Made by a program: the position numbers and the translations under genes. From contig NZ_JAVKGN010000001.1 in NCBI RefSeq assembly GCF_031432215.1, positions 1,541,421 through 1,605,420 on the forward strand: 64,000 nt of DNA, written 5' to 3'. Shown piece by piece: positions 43,259-51,626 of the stretch (position 1 is the first letter of the stretch; every line of letters begins with the position of its first letter). The notes beneath the pieces are model-generated. The model saw nothing but the letters and a program-made list of their open reading frames with translations. It was not told the origin of the DNA and ran no database searches. The stretch comes from Halodesulfurarchaeum sp. HSR-GB. GTDB taxonomy: Archaea; Halobacteriota; Halobacteria; Halobacteriales; Halobacteriaceae.

Positions 43259-44937
43259 CAGAAGGCCACCCCCGTTGCGTTCTCGACGATCTGCTGGATC
43301 AACTGCAGGAAGATCGCCCCTTCGGGATCGATCCCGAGGACGACCGCCCCGGTTGCAGCCACGAGAATCGGTCCGATCATGAACCACGTACTCTCGGCAC
43401 CAAGTGACCGGCGTTCCCAGCCACCTGCTGGCGGGCCGCCGTGGTGGGCGTGGTCCTCGTGGTCGTCGGCTGGCGCTTCGTGGGACTCAGTGCGTGTGTG
43501 ATCGCTCGGGTTTCGGTCCACAGCCAGCCCTTCTGCCTGACCTCCGTCGGCACGAGCCCGTTTGCCACCAAACGGTCCCTCGATCACCGGTTTCGAGTCG
43601 GCGTCCGCCGGCGTCTGGAAGAACGCCTGGTAGACGATCGGCCAGAAGTACCCGATATTGAGCAGCCCCGAGAGCAGGAGCACGAGCACGAACACCGTCT
43701 GGCCGGCGTCGAGACTCCCGATAAGTAGATACCACTTGCTCACGAACCCGGCCACGAGCGGGAGCCCGGCCATCCCGACACTCGCCACGGCGAAGGCGAT
43801 CATCGCCAGTGGCATCCGGCGACCGATCCCGGCCATGTCGCTGATGTCGTCGGTATGTGTTTCGACGTGGATCGCCCCGGCCACGAAGAACAGGGTGAGT
43901 TTCATGAACGCGTGAGCGGGGATGTGGAGCAGGCCACCGACCAGTGCCGCCGGCGAGAGCAGGCCTAGCCCCAGCACGATGTAGGACAGCTGACTGATCG
44001 TCGAGTAGGCCAGCCGACGCTTGAGGTTGTCCTGGCGCAAGGCGATCACGCTCGCGGCGACGATGGTGAAGCCGGCGACGGCCGCAAGTGGCAGGCCCAG
44101 TCCGAGTTCGGCCATCGGGTCCGGGCCAAACACGTCAAGGACGACCCGCGCGATGGCGAACACCCCGCTCTTGACGACTGCCACGGCGTGGAGGAGCCCC
44201 GAGACTGGAGTCGGCGCGACCATCGCATCGGGGAGCCAGGAGTGGATCGGCATGAGCGCGGCCTTCACGCCGAAGCCGACCACCAACAGCGCAAACGCGA
44301 CCCGCCCGACGAGCGGGTCGGCGGTCGCCAGCCCGGTGATTCCACCGGGTGTGAAGGTCACGGTGCCTGTTGCGACGTAGATGAGCGCCGTCCCGGCGAG
44401 GGCCGCGACCCCGCCACCGAAGGTGTAAGCCAGGTACTTACGACCGGCCGTCCGGGCTTCCTGAGTCTCGTCGTGGGCGACGAGGGGGTACGTCGCAACC
44501 GTGAGCAGTTCGTAGAACACGTAGAGAACGATCAGGTTGGCCGCAAAGGCCACGCCGACCGCCGACGCGATGCTGCCCGCGAAGGCGGCGAAGTATCGGG
44601 TCTGGGAGTGTTCGTCCAGGCCGCGCATGTACCCGATGCTGTAGAAACTGGTGACCAGCCAGAGGAAACTCGCGATGAGCCCGAAGACCATCCCCAGCGG
44701 ATCGGCCTGCAGGACCAGCGAGATGCCAGGAACGAACGCGCCGAGGTCAGTCGTAGGGACGACACCCTGGAGGACTGCGGGTACCATGCTCGCAACCGTC
44801 CCGAGTGTGGCGAGGGCGGTCGCGATGGTCGCTGTTTCGCGAACGTTCGGTCGCGAGCCAGTCGCCACGATGGCGAACAGGCCCGCAAACGGGATCAGGA
44901 CTGCCAGAAGCGGCAGCAACGAGGATTCAGTTGTCAT
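43258..44937 (-). CDS. Mrp-type antiporter MrpD-like subunit (second)
   Basis: A 559-residue NuoL/M/N-type channel protein with about 14 helices. The conserved Glu is in VFYELLTVATYPLVAHDE (about 139-156). Between the core and the last helix is an acidic, His-rich loop of about 75 residues with NPSDHTRTESHEAP and DDHEDHAHHGG (about 470-520). The loop could bind metal or pH-sensing protons. It shares overlapping ends with both neighbours and is not truncated. Confidence 0.88.
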   Translation of the reverse strand: MTTESSLLPLLAVLIPFAGLFAIVATGSRPNVRETATIATALATLGTVASMVPAVLQGVVPTTDLGAFVPGISLVLQADPLGMVFGLIASFLWLVTSFYSIGYMRGLDEHSQTRYFAAFAGSIASAVGVAFAANLIVLYVFYELLTVATYPLVAHDETQEARTAGRKYLAYTFGGGVAALAGTALIYVATGTVTFTPGGITGLATADPLVGRVAFALLVVGFGVKAALMPIHSWLPDAMVAPTPVSGLLHAVAVVKSGVFAIARVVLDVFGPDPMAELGLGLPLAAVAGFTIVAASVIALRQDNLKRRLAYSTISQLSYIVLGLGLLSPAALVGGLLHIPAHAFMKLTLFFVAGAIHVETHTDDISDMAGIGRRMPLAMIAFAVASVGMAGLPLVAGFVSKWYLLIGSLDAGQTVFVLVLLLSGLLNIGYFWPIVYQAFFQTPADADSKPVIEGPFGGKRARADGGQAEGLAVDRNPSDHTRTESHEAPADDHEDHAHHGGPPAGGWERRSLGAESTWFMIGPILVAATGAVVLGIDPEGAIFLQLIQQIVENATGVAF

Positions 44938-46415
44938 GTAAAGTACACCTCCATCACCGGCTGGAAGACATCAATGAGCTCGGACGCCCAGAAACCGAGC
45001 CCGATCGCAGCGAGCGCAGCGAGGACGACGATCGCTCGCAGCAGGATCGAGACGTCCTCGGGGTGTCCTCCGTCAGCTTTGACCGACTGATCGCTGTTCG
45101 CAACCGATTCGGTGAAGTAGAGTCGTTCGAGCAGGCGTCCGAAGTACCCCAGCGTGAGCAGGGCACTCGTGACGACGATCACGGCGACGACCCACTCTCC
45201 GGCCTCGACCGCACCCATGATGATGTTCCACTTGCCCGGGAACCCGATCGCCGGGGGAACCCCGACCATCGAGAAGGCGAGGATTGCGAAAGCGGCACTC
45301 GTGACCGGGTAACGAGTCCCCAATCCTGAGAGATCCCGAACAGTCCGAACGCCTGCACCGATGGCGAACACGCCGACCGCGAGGAAGAGGCCAGCCTTCA
45401 TGACACCGTGGCCGACGAGGTGGATCAGGCCGCCAGCGAGGGCCGTCTCGTTGCCGATGCTGACCCCGAGGACGACCAGGCCGAAGTGCGAGACCGACGA
45501 GTACGCGAGCATGCGTTTGAGGTCCCTCTGAACGACCGCGAGCACGGCCCCGACGATCACACTGATGCCAGCCGCGGCCAGCAAGGTGTCCCGGGCGATG
45601 GGCACCGCAGCCAGGAAGTCCACGGTGAAGACGCCATAGACGATCCGGAACAGTGCGTAGGCCGCCGCCGTGGAGACGAGTGCCGCGATGTACGCACTGA
45701 TCGTGTGCGGGGATTCGGCGTACGCATCCGGCTGCCAGGTGTGAAGCGGGAACAGCGCCACCTTGACACCCAGCCCCACCACGATGAGCCCGAAGGCCGC
45801 GAGGATCAACGGCGAGGTGTAGCCGACATCGGCAATGGAACTCGCAAGATCGGCCATGTTGAGCGTGCCGGTCGCCACGAGCAGGTACCCGACCCCAAGG
45901 AGATAGAACGAGGCCCCGATCGTCCCGACGATCAGGTACTTGAGACTCGCGTACGCGGCAGCGGGCGAACTGTCACTCGCGACCAGCGCGTAGGTCGCCA
46001 GCCCCGTGATCTCAAGGAAGACATAGAGGTTGAACACGTCACCCGTGGCGACGAGCCCGGAGAGTCCGGCCGTGAGGAAGGCCAGTTCGCCGTAGAACGA
46101 ATCGCCCTGCGGACCGGACCTGAAGGAGTAAAGCACCACGGCCAGCGTAACCGAGGCGATCAGGACCAGCAGTGGTGCGGAGACGCCATCCCCGATCAGC
46201 TCGATCCCGAACGGCGGCGCGTACCCCGCGACCTCGTAGGAGAATGCCCCTGCTGTGAGCACCTCTTCGAGGACAACCACGGAGAGGGCGACCTGCAGGA
46301 CCGCCATCGCGAGGGCGATGTACTGCCCACTTCCCCGGATGAACAGCCCGATTCCGAGGGGCAAGAGCGCAGCCACGATCGGTGCGACCACCAGGAGGAC
46401 CAGCGCGTCAGTCAT
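44934..46415 (-). CDS. mnhD: Mrp-type antiporter MrpD-like subunit (first)
   Basis: A 493-residue NuoM/MrpD family protein with about 14 helices. The conserved Glu is in VFLEITGLATYALVA (about 130-144). It overlaps MnhC by 8 bp and the second D subunit by 4 bp. This chain has the ordinary MrpD length and is the best candidate for the canonical D subunit. Confidence 0.9.
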   Translation of the reverse strand: MTDALVLLVVAPIVAALLPLGIGLFIRGSGQYIALAMAVLQVALSVVVLEEVLTAGAFSYEVAGYAPPFGIELIGDGVSAPLLVLIASVTLAVVLYSFRSGPQGDSFYGELAFLTAGLSGLVATGDVFNLYVFLEITGLATYALVASDSSPAAAYASLKYLIVGTIGASFYLLGVGYLLVATGTLNMADLASSIADVGYTSPLILAAFGLIVVGLGVKVALFPLHTWQPDAYAESPHTISAYIAALVSTAAAYALFRIVYGVFTVDFLAAVPIARDTLLAAAGISVIVGAVLAVVQRDLKRMLAYSSVSHFGLVVLGVSIGNETALAGGLIHLVGHGVMKAGLFLAVGVFAIGAGVRTVRDLSGLGTRYPVTSAAFAILAFSMVGVPPAIGFPGKWNIIMGAVEAGEWVVAVIVVTSALLTLGYFGRLLERLYFTESVANSDQSVKADGGHPEDVSILLRAIVVLAALAAIGLGFWASELIDVFQPVMEVYFT

Positions 46416-46767
46416 CGGCTTGCACCTCCCGGATCACCTGTTCGTTCAGCGATCCATAGCCCTCGTAGATCCTGACCACCAGGGCAAGTCCCACCGCTGT
46501 GAGGCTCACCCCGACCACGATAGCCGTCAGGATCAACACGTGCGGGAGCGGACTGACGTAGGGGCCCGGCCCGTGCGTGCCGATAGCCGGCACGCCGTCC
46601 ATGACGAAGGCGCTGCTGATGAAAAACAGGAAGATGCCGACCTGGAAGACGTTCAGGGCGACGATCTTCTTCACCAGGTTCGGGCTGGCGACGACCCCAT
46701 ACAGTCCAACCGCGAGGATCAACATTGCCGCTACATACGTGTAATGCGAGGAGAGGAGTTCGATCAC
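46408..46767 (-). CDS. mnhC: Mrp-type antiporter subunit C (NuoK-like)
   Basis: A 119-residue protein with three helices of the NuoK/MrpC type. It begins MIELLSSHYTYVAAMLILAVG, with a conserved MDGVPAIGTHG loop between helices two and three and an ILTAIVVGVSLTAVGLALV helix at the end. It overlaps mnhB by 4 bp and mnhD by 8 bp. Confidence 0.92.
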   Translation of the reverse strand: MIELLSSHYTYVAAMLILAVGLYGVVASPNLVKKIVALNVFQVGIFLFFISSAFVMDGVPAIGTHGPGPYVSPLPHVLILTAIVVGVSLTAVGLALVVRIYEGYGSLNEQVIREVQADD

Positions 46768-47222
46768 GCGTTCTCACCTCCGTTCTCTTCGAAGTCGTGG
46801 CCGGCCGCGAGACTCATGAAGAGCGAGAGGATGACGCCGAAGACGATCGCGCCGATCCCCAACTCGACGAGTTCGATGCCGTACTTCGTGCCGTGATGGA
46901 ACGCATACGCCTCGTATTCCAGGAACCGGTACCCCAGTGCCATCGGGACCAACCCGATCAGCACGAAGGTTGCGCCGCCGGTCGCGATCAGGATTCTGGC
47001 GGGCCGGTCCGTGATCCAGTCACGGGTCGGCTCGATGCCGTAGGCGAAGGCGACGAGGATCAGACTCGCTGCGAGGATCACACCGCCCTGGAACCCGCCA
47101 CCGGCCGATTCCGCGCCGTGAAGCATCACGAAGAGCCCGTACGTAAAGGCGAAGGGGCTGATGATGCGCACGGTCGTCATGATGATCGTACTCTCGACGT
47201 AGGTCGGGATTCGTTCACTCAT
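46764..47222 (-). CDS. mnhB: Mrp-type antiporter subunit B
   Basis: A 152-residue membrane protein of the MnhB family with four helices. The conserved turn GAESAGGGFQGGVILAASLI (about 44-63) is the family signature. Starts MSERIPTYVESTIIMTTVRIISPF. Overlaps the DUF4040 subunit by 4 bp and mnhC by 4 bp. Confidence 0.92.
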   Translation of the reverse strand: MSERIPTYVESTIIMTTVRIISPFAFTYGLFVMLHGAESAGGGFQGGVILAASLILVAFAYGIEPTRDWITDRPARILIATGGATFVLIGLVPMALGYRFLEYEAYAFHHGTKYGIELVELGIGAIVFGVILSLFMSLAAGHDFEENGGENA

Positions 47223-47755
47223 ACGTACACCTCCCGGCGGAGAACGAGCAGCACCGCCATCCCCGCCGCGATGACGACGACGGCCTCACCTAGCGTATCG
47301 AATCCACGGTAGGCCGCCAGGACCGCAGTCACGACGTTCTCGACGCCAGTTTCGGGTGTCGCCATCTCCAGGTAGTACTGGGTCACGTCACCGGCGACGA
47401 CCGCGGAGTCGGGGGCCCCGACTCGCGGGATCGAGGGTATCGTCAGGGAGAGTGTGCCCAGAAACGCCAGCGCCAACGCGGCCGGACCCCACCGGATCCG
47501 CTCGAAGACCCGCTCGCCGGCGGGCCGGACCGTCTTTACGATCGTCACCAGGAACAACACCGTGGTCGCCCCGGCTCCGACCGCGGCCTCGGTCAATGCC
47601 ACGTCCGGGGCCCGGAGTAACACGTAGACCACCGCAGCCCCGAAGCTGAAGCCCGCGAGCGCGATTATCGCGCTGAGCACGTCCCGCAGCGTCACCGAGA
47701 TGACCGCCGAGATCACCACGAAGCCAAGCAGCGCGAGAAAGAGCGAGAACTCCAT
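47219..47755 (-). CDS. DUF4040 subunit (MrpA C-terminal / MbhD-like)
   Basis: A 178-residue membrane protein matching the MbhD/DUF4040 part that in bacteria is the C-terminal region of MrpA. The signature is LRAPDVALTEAAVGAGATTVLFL (about 47-69). The remaining segments are an MbhE-like helix and a C-terminal helix pair. In this operon the MrpA parts are thus separate genes. It starts directly at the MnhG stop (1-bp overlap). Confidence 0.88.
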   Translation of the reverse strand: MEFSLFLALLGFVVISAVISVTLRDVLSAIIALAGFSFGAAVVYVLLRAPDVALTEAAVGAGATTVLFLVTIVKTVRPAGERVFERIRWGPAALALAFLGTLSLTIPSIPRVGAPDSAVVAGDVTQYYLEMATPETGVENVVTAVLAAYRGFDTLGEAVVVIAAGMAVLLVLRREVYV

Positions 47756-48063
47756 CAGTCCTCACCCTCCGTCCACGGTTCGATCTCCTGGTCGTAGGCG
47801 GCTCTGGTGATCGCGTGTGCGGCAGTTGGGTTCGTAATGAACATGAACAGTAGCAGGAAGACGGTCTTGACTGTCGCCACGTCCGCCCCGAAGACGAGTG
47901 CCACGCCGGCAAGCGAGAGGACCGTCCCGAGCGTGTCACTCTTCGAGGTCGCGTGGGCCCGCGCGTAGAGGTCCGGCAACCGGATAATGCCGACCACGGC
48001 GACGAAGGAGAAGAACACCCCCGCCGCGACGAGCAGCACGATCAGATACTCCAGCGGCGTCAT
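47755..48063 (-). CDS. mnhG: Mrp-type antiporter subunit G
   Basis: A 102-residue protein with three helices of the MnhG family. Signature segments are VVGIIRLPDLYARAHATSKSDTLGT (about 23-47) and a late FITNPTAAHAITRAAY. Overlaps mnhF by 4 bp and the DUF4040 gene by 1 bp. Confidence 0.92.
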   Translation of the reverse strand: MTPLEYLIVLLVAAGVFFSFVAVVGIIRLPDLYARAHATSKSDTLGTVLSLAGVALVFGADVATVKTVFLLLFMFITNPTAAHAITRAAYDQEIEPWTEGED

Positions 48064-48341
48064 AGCACACCACCCCGCTCGACGATGAACTTGGAGATCG
48101 CGACGCTCGCGAGGAAGTTTAGCAGCGCGTAGACGATCGCGATGTCGAGGAACGCGGGCCGATCGAGGGCCGCCGCGAGCAAGGCCAGAACGACGACCGT
48201 GCTCGTACCGACCCCGTTGATCGCGATGACGCGGTCTTCCATCGTCGGCCCGCGGGCCACACGGTAGAGCAGTGCCACCGCGAACAGCACGATCGCCACG
48301 GCGGCCCCGAGCAGCGCGGTATCAAGCGTCAGACCCATCAT
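48060..48341 (-). CDS. mnhF: Mrp-type antiporter subunit F
   Basis: A 93-residue membrane protein with three helices of the MnhF family. The characteristic RVARGPTMEDRVIAINGVGT loop lies near residue 27. It overlaps mnhE and mnhG by 4 bp each. Confidence 0.92.
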   Translation of the reverse strand: MMGLTLDTALLGAAVAIVLFAVALLYRVARGPTMEDRVIAINGVGTSTVVVLALLAAALDRPAFLDIAIVYALLNFLASVAISKFIVERGGVL

Positions 48342-49447
48342 TTGCGCTCACCCGCCGTTAGCAACTTCCCACCGTCAGCCCGGGGCGACTGATCGGGCTC
48401 CTCCTCGAAGTTGGGCGTGAATGTCTCGATGGCGCCCCGTGAGACCGGCGATTTCAGCTCCCGACCGCTGGGCCCCCAGAAGACGTATCGGACCGCCCGT
48501 TCCAGGTCGCCCGACGCGAGGCCGTCCCGGGCAGACTGGTTCAACGAGTGGACGAAGAGACTGTCGTGGCGCACGTCCACCGTGAGCGTCCCCGGCGTGA
48601 GCGTGATGCTGTTCGCCAGCGTCGTGACTGACATGTCGTCCCAGACTGCGGCTTCGAAGCGTTGCATGCCCGGATCGATGGGCAGTCGGGGGTGCAAAAT
48701 GATGTACGCGACCGTCAGATTCGCCTTGAAGATCTCCCAGAGCAGGTAGGGCACGTAGGTCGCCATCCGTCCGAGCCGGGCGAGAAGGGTCGTGATTGAC
48801 TGCCGGCCGGTGACCGCAATACTCCCGAAGACCGCGGCGACCAGCCCGGCAGCCAGGGCGCCCGTCAGGAGGTTGAATTGGCTCAGGGAGCCGGCAATCA
48901 AGAGATAGAACCCGTAGGCAGATCCGAAGACGATCCCCGTCTTCGAGAGTGTCGCACGGCTCGGGAGTGGAGTCCGCTGGGCCGGGCGGGTTACCGGCGC
49001 TTCTTCGACAGTGAGCACATCGCCCGACAGCGCCGTCTTGAGCGGCGCGAGCATCGGTGCGCCACCGGTTGGCACGTACTCGGGATCCAGGATGACCCGA
49101 TCAAGGTCGTTTTCCGCGGCGTAGTGCTGAAGGACGGTGGCGTAATCGTCGGGGGAGAACAGGTATCGATCAGCCCCGACGGTATCAGTGACGACCTCGA
49201 CGGTTCCGTCCACGTCTTCGAGGTCTTCCCGAGCCCAGACTGCGACGCGTTCGAGCAGTTCCTGGGCGTCCTCTGGGACGGCCTGGGTCCCTTCGACCGG
49301 CCGCCACCGAATCGGGTAGACGAAGTGAATTGTCCCTGCCTGGCCGGGCCCCCCAGCAAGGCCCTCACGAACGGCATGAGCGACGGTGTTTCGCAACGTG
49401 CTGGAGTCCCCGATCGGAACGAGAATACGGGTACTCGACTCAGCCAT
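48338..49447 (-). CDS. mnhE: Mrp-type antiporter subunit E with an N-terminal UspA-like domain
   Basis: A 369-residue protein, more than twice the usual MnhE length. The first 145 residues resemble a universal-stress-protein nucleotide-binding domain (ILVPIGDSSTLRNTVAHA at the start; DRVILDPEYVPTGGA near 134). Membrane helices follow (about 175-225), then the MnhE core with PYLLWEIFKANLTVAYIILHP and the conserved TLANSITLTPGTLTVDV. It is the first gene of the nine-gene operon. The fused domain may regulate the antiporter through nucleotide binding; fusions of this kind are known in haloarchaea. Confidence 0.88.
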   Translation of the reverse strand: MAESSTRILVPIGDSSTLRNTVAHAVREGLAGGPGQAGTIHFVYPIRWRPVEGTQAVPEDAQELLERVAVWAREDLEDVDGTVEVVTDTVGADRYLFSPDDYATVLQHYAAENDLDRVILDPEYVPTGGAPMLAPLKTALSGDVLTVEEAPVTRPAQRTPLPSRATLSKTGIVFGSAYGFYLLIAGSLSQFNLLTGALAAGLVAAVFGSIAVTGRQSITTLLARLGRMATYVPYLLWEIFKANLTVAYIILHPRLPIDPGMQRFEAAVWDDMSVTTLANSITLTPGTLTVDVRHDSLFVHSLNQSARDGLASGDLERAVRYVFWGPSGRELKSPVSRGAIETFTPNFEEEPDQSPRADGGKLLTAGERK

Positions 49448-49542
49448 ATGTCACCCCCATACCACTTGACGGGCGGCATCTCAATCGTCGGAGCATCGTA
49501 CTATGCTCCCCTTGCGAATGGGGAACAAAACCATTTCCGCTC

Positions 49543-49559
49543 TTCGCCCGACAGGCGAA
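49543..49559. promoter_or_regulatory. Palindrome TTCGCC-N5-GGCGAA in the mnhE/hpt divergent region
   Basis: A perfect 6-bp inverted repeat with a 5-nt spacer, 96 bp upstream of mnhE and 176 bp upstream of the PRTase gene. It may be an operator or a transcribed hairpin. Confidence 0.35.
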
Positions 49560-49680
49560 ATCCGATCATAGACGCATGTTGAGGGTCCAAACGAACCGTT
49601 TTCCCTTGCAAAACACAACTCCGAATGGGTCTTTGGAGTATTGAAATACAGTTTCACTGCTGGTCGGGTGTTGGCACACC

Positions 49681-49698
49681 GTTCGGGGGAACCCGAAC
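49681..49698 (+). promoter_or_regulatory. Perfect hairpin GTTCGGG-GGAA-CCCGAAC upstream of the hpt TATA box
   Basis: Seven perfect base pairs and a GNRA-type tetraloop sequence directly upstream of the TATA box at 49705-49712. As DNA it is an 18-bp palindrome, which suits a dimeric regulator of the purine-salvage gene. Confidence 0.45.
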
Positions 49699-49704
49699 CG
49701 CCAC

Positions 49705-49712
49705 ATTTTATT
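49705..49712 (+). promoter_or_regulatory. TATA box of the PRTase gene
   Basis: ATTTTATT is centred about 27 nt before the ATG at 49735, typical for a leaderless gene. Confidence 0.6.
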
Positions 49713-49734
49713 CCCGACCGTGGATACGGGCGAC

Positions 49735-50289
49735 ATGGATCAACTCGAACGGTCGCTTCTCGAGGCCCCGATCATCCAGAAGGGCGATTACCAGTACTTC
49801 GTCCACCCGATCAGCGACGGCGTGCCGATGCTGAAGCCCCAGTTATTGCGTGAGATCGTCATCAAGATCATCCGCAAGGCCGAACTCGAGGATGTCGACA
49901 AGATCGTCACCCCGGCCGCGATGGGGATCCACATCTCGACGGCCGTCTCGCTCATGACGGACATTCCACTCGTGGTCATCCGCAAGCGCCAGTACGGCCT
50001 GGAGGGCGAGGTCGCACTCACTCAGGAGACCGGCTACTCCGAGGAGGAGATGTACATCAACGACGTTTCCGAGGGCGACCGCGTGCTGGTCCTCGACGAC
50101 GTGCTCTCGACCGGTGGCACGCTCCGGGCGATCATCGAGGCACTGGAGTACATCGGCGCCGATGTGGTCGACACCGTGGCCGTGATCAAGAAGGCCGGCC
50201 CCACTGAGCTGGACGAGACCGGTCACGACGTGAAGACCTTGATCACCGTGGAGGTCGAGGACGGCGAAGTCGTCATCGTCGAAGACTAA
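49735..50289 (+). CDS. hpt: Purine phosphoribosyltransferase-like protein (HGPRTase/APRT type)
   Basis: A 184-residue type I phosphoribosyltransferase. The PRPP loop is [13 protein letters not shown] (about 115-127), and [11 protein letters not shown] precedes it. Archaeal members salvage hypoxanthine, guanine or adenine, and haloarchaeal ones are listed as HGPRTase-like because specificity varies. The in-frame ATG 5 codons upstream (49720) is closer to the TATA box than leaderless spacing allows, so 49735 is chosen. Confidence 0.88.
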   Translation: MDQLERSLLEAPIIQKGDYQYFVHPISDGVPMLKPQLLREIVIKIIRKAELEDVDKIVTPAAMGIHISTAVSLMTDIPLVVIRKRQYGLEGEVALTQETGYSEEEMYINDVSEGDRVLVLDDVLSTGGTLRAIIEALEYIGADVVDTVAVIKKAGPTELDETGHDVKTLITVEVEDGEVVIVED

Positions 50290-50766
50290 TCACCGGTGAA
50301 CCCGCCAGGTGATCAGGCTCTCGGCCACGTAGTTGATCGTCATACCCACGCCGATACCGATCACGTTCGCGAGAGTGGGCCAGACGTCCGCGCCGGAAAC
50401 CCGGAGCGTGATCTCGGTCCAGGCAGTCAGCACGTACAGTGTCGTGAAGGCCACGGCCAGGCCGCCGAGCCGAACCGTGTGTGACTTGAGATAGCGACGC
50501 CCCGTCGAGCGGATCCCACGTTCTCCTTCGCCGGCGAAGGTAACTCGATCGTTGAGCAGAAACATGAGTGAAATCGACGCTTCGGCCCCGACAGCTTTCG
50601 CTCCGAGCGGTGGGACCGTCGCCAGGCCGGTGAGCAGAAAGACGATGACCGTCTCCAGGCCCGCGCCGGCCAGCCCGACCGAGACGAACTGCCCGATTCT
50701 GGCCCCCGAGGCGAGTGCTCGCGTTCTGGCCTGAACCGCCTCGACGAACTCATCGATCCCGGTCAT
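50290..50766 (-). CDS. GtrA-family membrane protein
   Basis: A 158-residue protein with four hydrophobic helices of the GtrA family, which is linked to polyprenyl-linked sugar transfer across the membrane. Features are GQFVSVGLAGAGLETVIVFLL near residue 25 and the late NVIGIGVGMTINYVAESLITWR. It overlaps the upstream glycosyltransferase gene by 4 bp, as is usual for such pairs, and converges on the PRTase gene. Confidence 0.88.
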   Translation of the reverse strand: MTGIDEFVEAVQARTRALASGARIGQFVSVGLAGAGLETVIVFLLTGLATVPPLGAKAVGAEASISLMFLLNDRVTFAGEGERGIRSTGRRYLKSHTVRLGGLAVAFTTLYVLTAWTEITLRVSGADVWPTLANVIGIGVGMTINYVAESLITWRVHR

Positions 50767-51524
50767 CTAACTCGATTGATCAATGGAGCGGGCTCGGTTC
50801 GACCACTTTCGTCCGGTTCTGTCCCCGCACCCAGGCGTCGGGCCCGACGTCTGGTCACCACGAGCGCCCGGAGAAGTTCCGGCACTGCATCGGTCGTCGT
50901 CACCGTGGAGTCCGGATGATCGATCCAGGTCACAGGGACTTCCCTGATCGTGTACCCCAATGTATCTGCCACCGCCAGGACCTCGATGTCCCAGGCGAAC
51001 CCCGGCTGGTAGAGATGCGGGCGGATCGCCTGCCAGGTCTCTCGGGTCATCGCCTTCGCTCCACACTGATAATCCCGGAGGGACACGTCGAGCAGGCGAC
51101 GAGCCAGCCAGGCAAAGACATCCCCGAGGTGCTGGCGAAACACGGTCTGGTGGGACTGGACGTCGGCGTCCGGATGTCGTCGGGACCCGGCAGCCAGGTC
51201 GACCTCCCCCACACGCACCTGGTCGATAACGTTCCGAACAGACTCGGCAGGGGTGCTCCCGTCGGCGTCCGCGAAGGCCAACACGTCGGTGTCCAGTGCC
51301 TCGAACCCGTCGGTGAGGGCCTGTCCCTTCCCTCGTCGACTTTCGACGACGTTGACCGTCGCCCCCGTCTCTCTGAGTGCCTCGACCGTTCGTTCCTCCG
51401 GCTGGTCCAGTTCCACGCGCAGGTCCGCCGGGTCGATCTCCGCCTGGAGCGCCCCGAGATACGCCACGAGCACGGAGCGGTCCGGCCGATAGGCTGGGAC
51501 CACGACGCCGACGGACCGACTCAT
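50763..51524 (-). CDS. Family 2 glycosyltransferase (dolichyl-phosphate sugar synthase-like)
   Basis: A 253-residue GT-A fold enzyme. VGVVVPAYRPDRS at residue 5 binds the nucleotide, FADADGSTPAESV (about 85-97) carries the metal-binding DxD, and RDYQCGAKAMTRETW is the acceptor-site signature of dolichyl-phosphate glucose/mannose synthases. It likely loads a sugar on dolichyl phosphate for surface glycosylation, with the co-encoded GtrA protein helping to flip it. A long upstream open frame is non-coding; ATG 51524 fits the family. Confidence 0.9.
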   Translation of the reverse strand: MSRSVGVVVPAYRPDRSVLVAYLGALQAEIDPADLRVELDQPEERTVEALRETGATVNVVESRRGKGQALTDGFEALDTDVLAFADADGSTPAESVRNVIDQVRVGEVDLAAGSRRHPDADVQSHQTVFRQHLGDVFAWLARRLLDVSLRDYQCGAKAMTRETWQAIRPHLYQPGFAWDIEVLAVADTLGYTIREVPVTWIDHPDSTVTTTDAVPELLRALVVTRRRARRLGAGTEPDESGRTEPAPLINRVR

Positions 51525-51626
51525 TTCTCGGATGTCTCCCACCCAGCGAGTAAAAGGGTTCGATACCCGTCGCCGAGCCGGTGTGGTCCACAAGGTGTAT
51601 AGGGGAATCCAGTGGAATCTTCCGCT

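Noticed and set aside
41807..43501. 564-codon open frame antisense to the antiporter D subunits
   Set aside because: Highly charged composition typical of the complement of membrane-protein codons; no domain.
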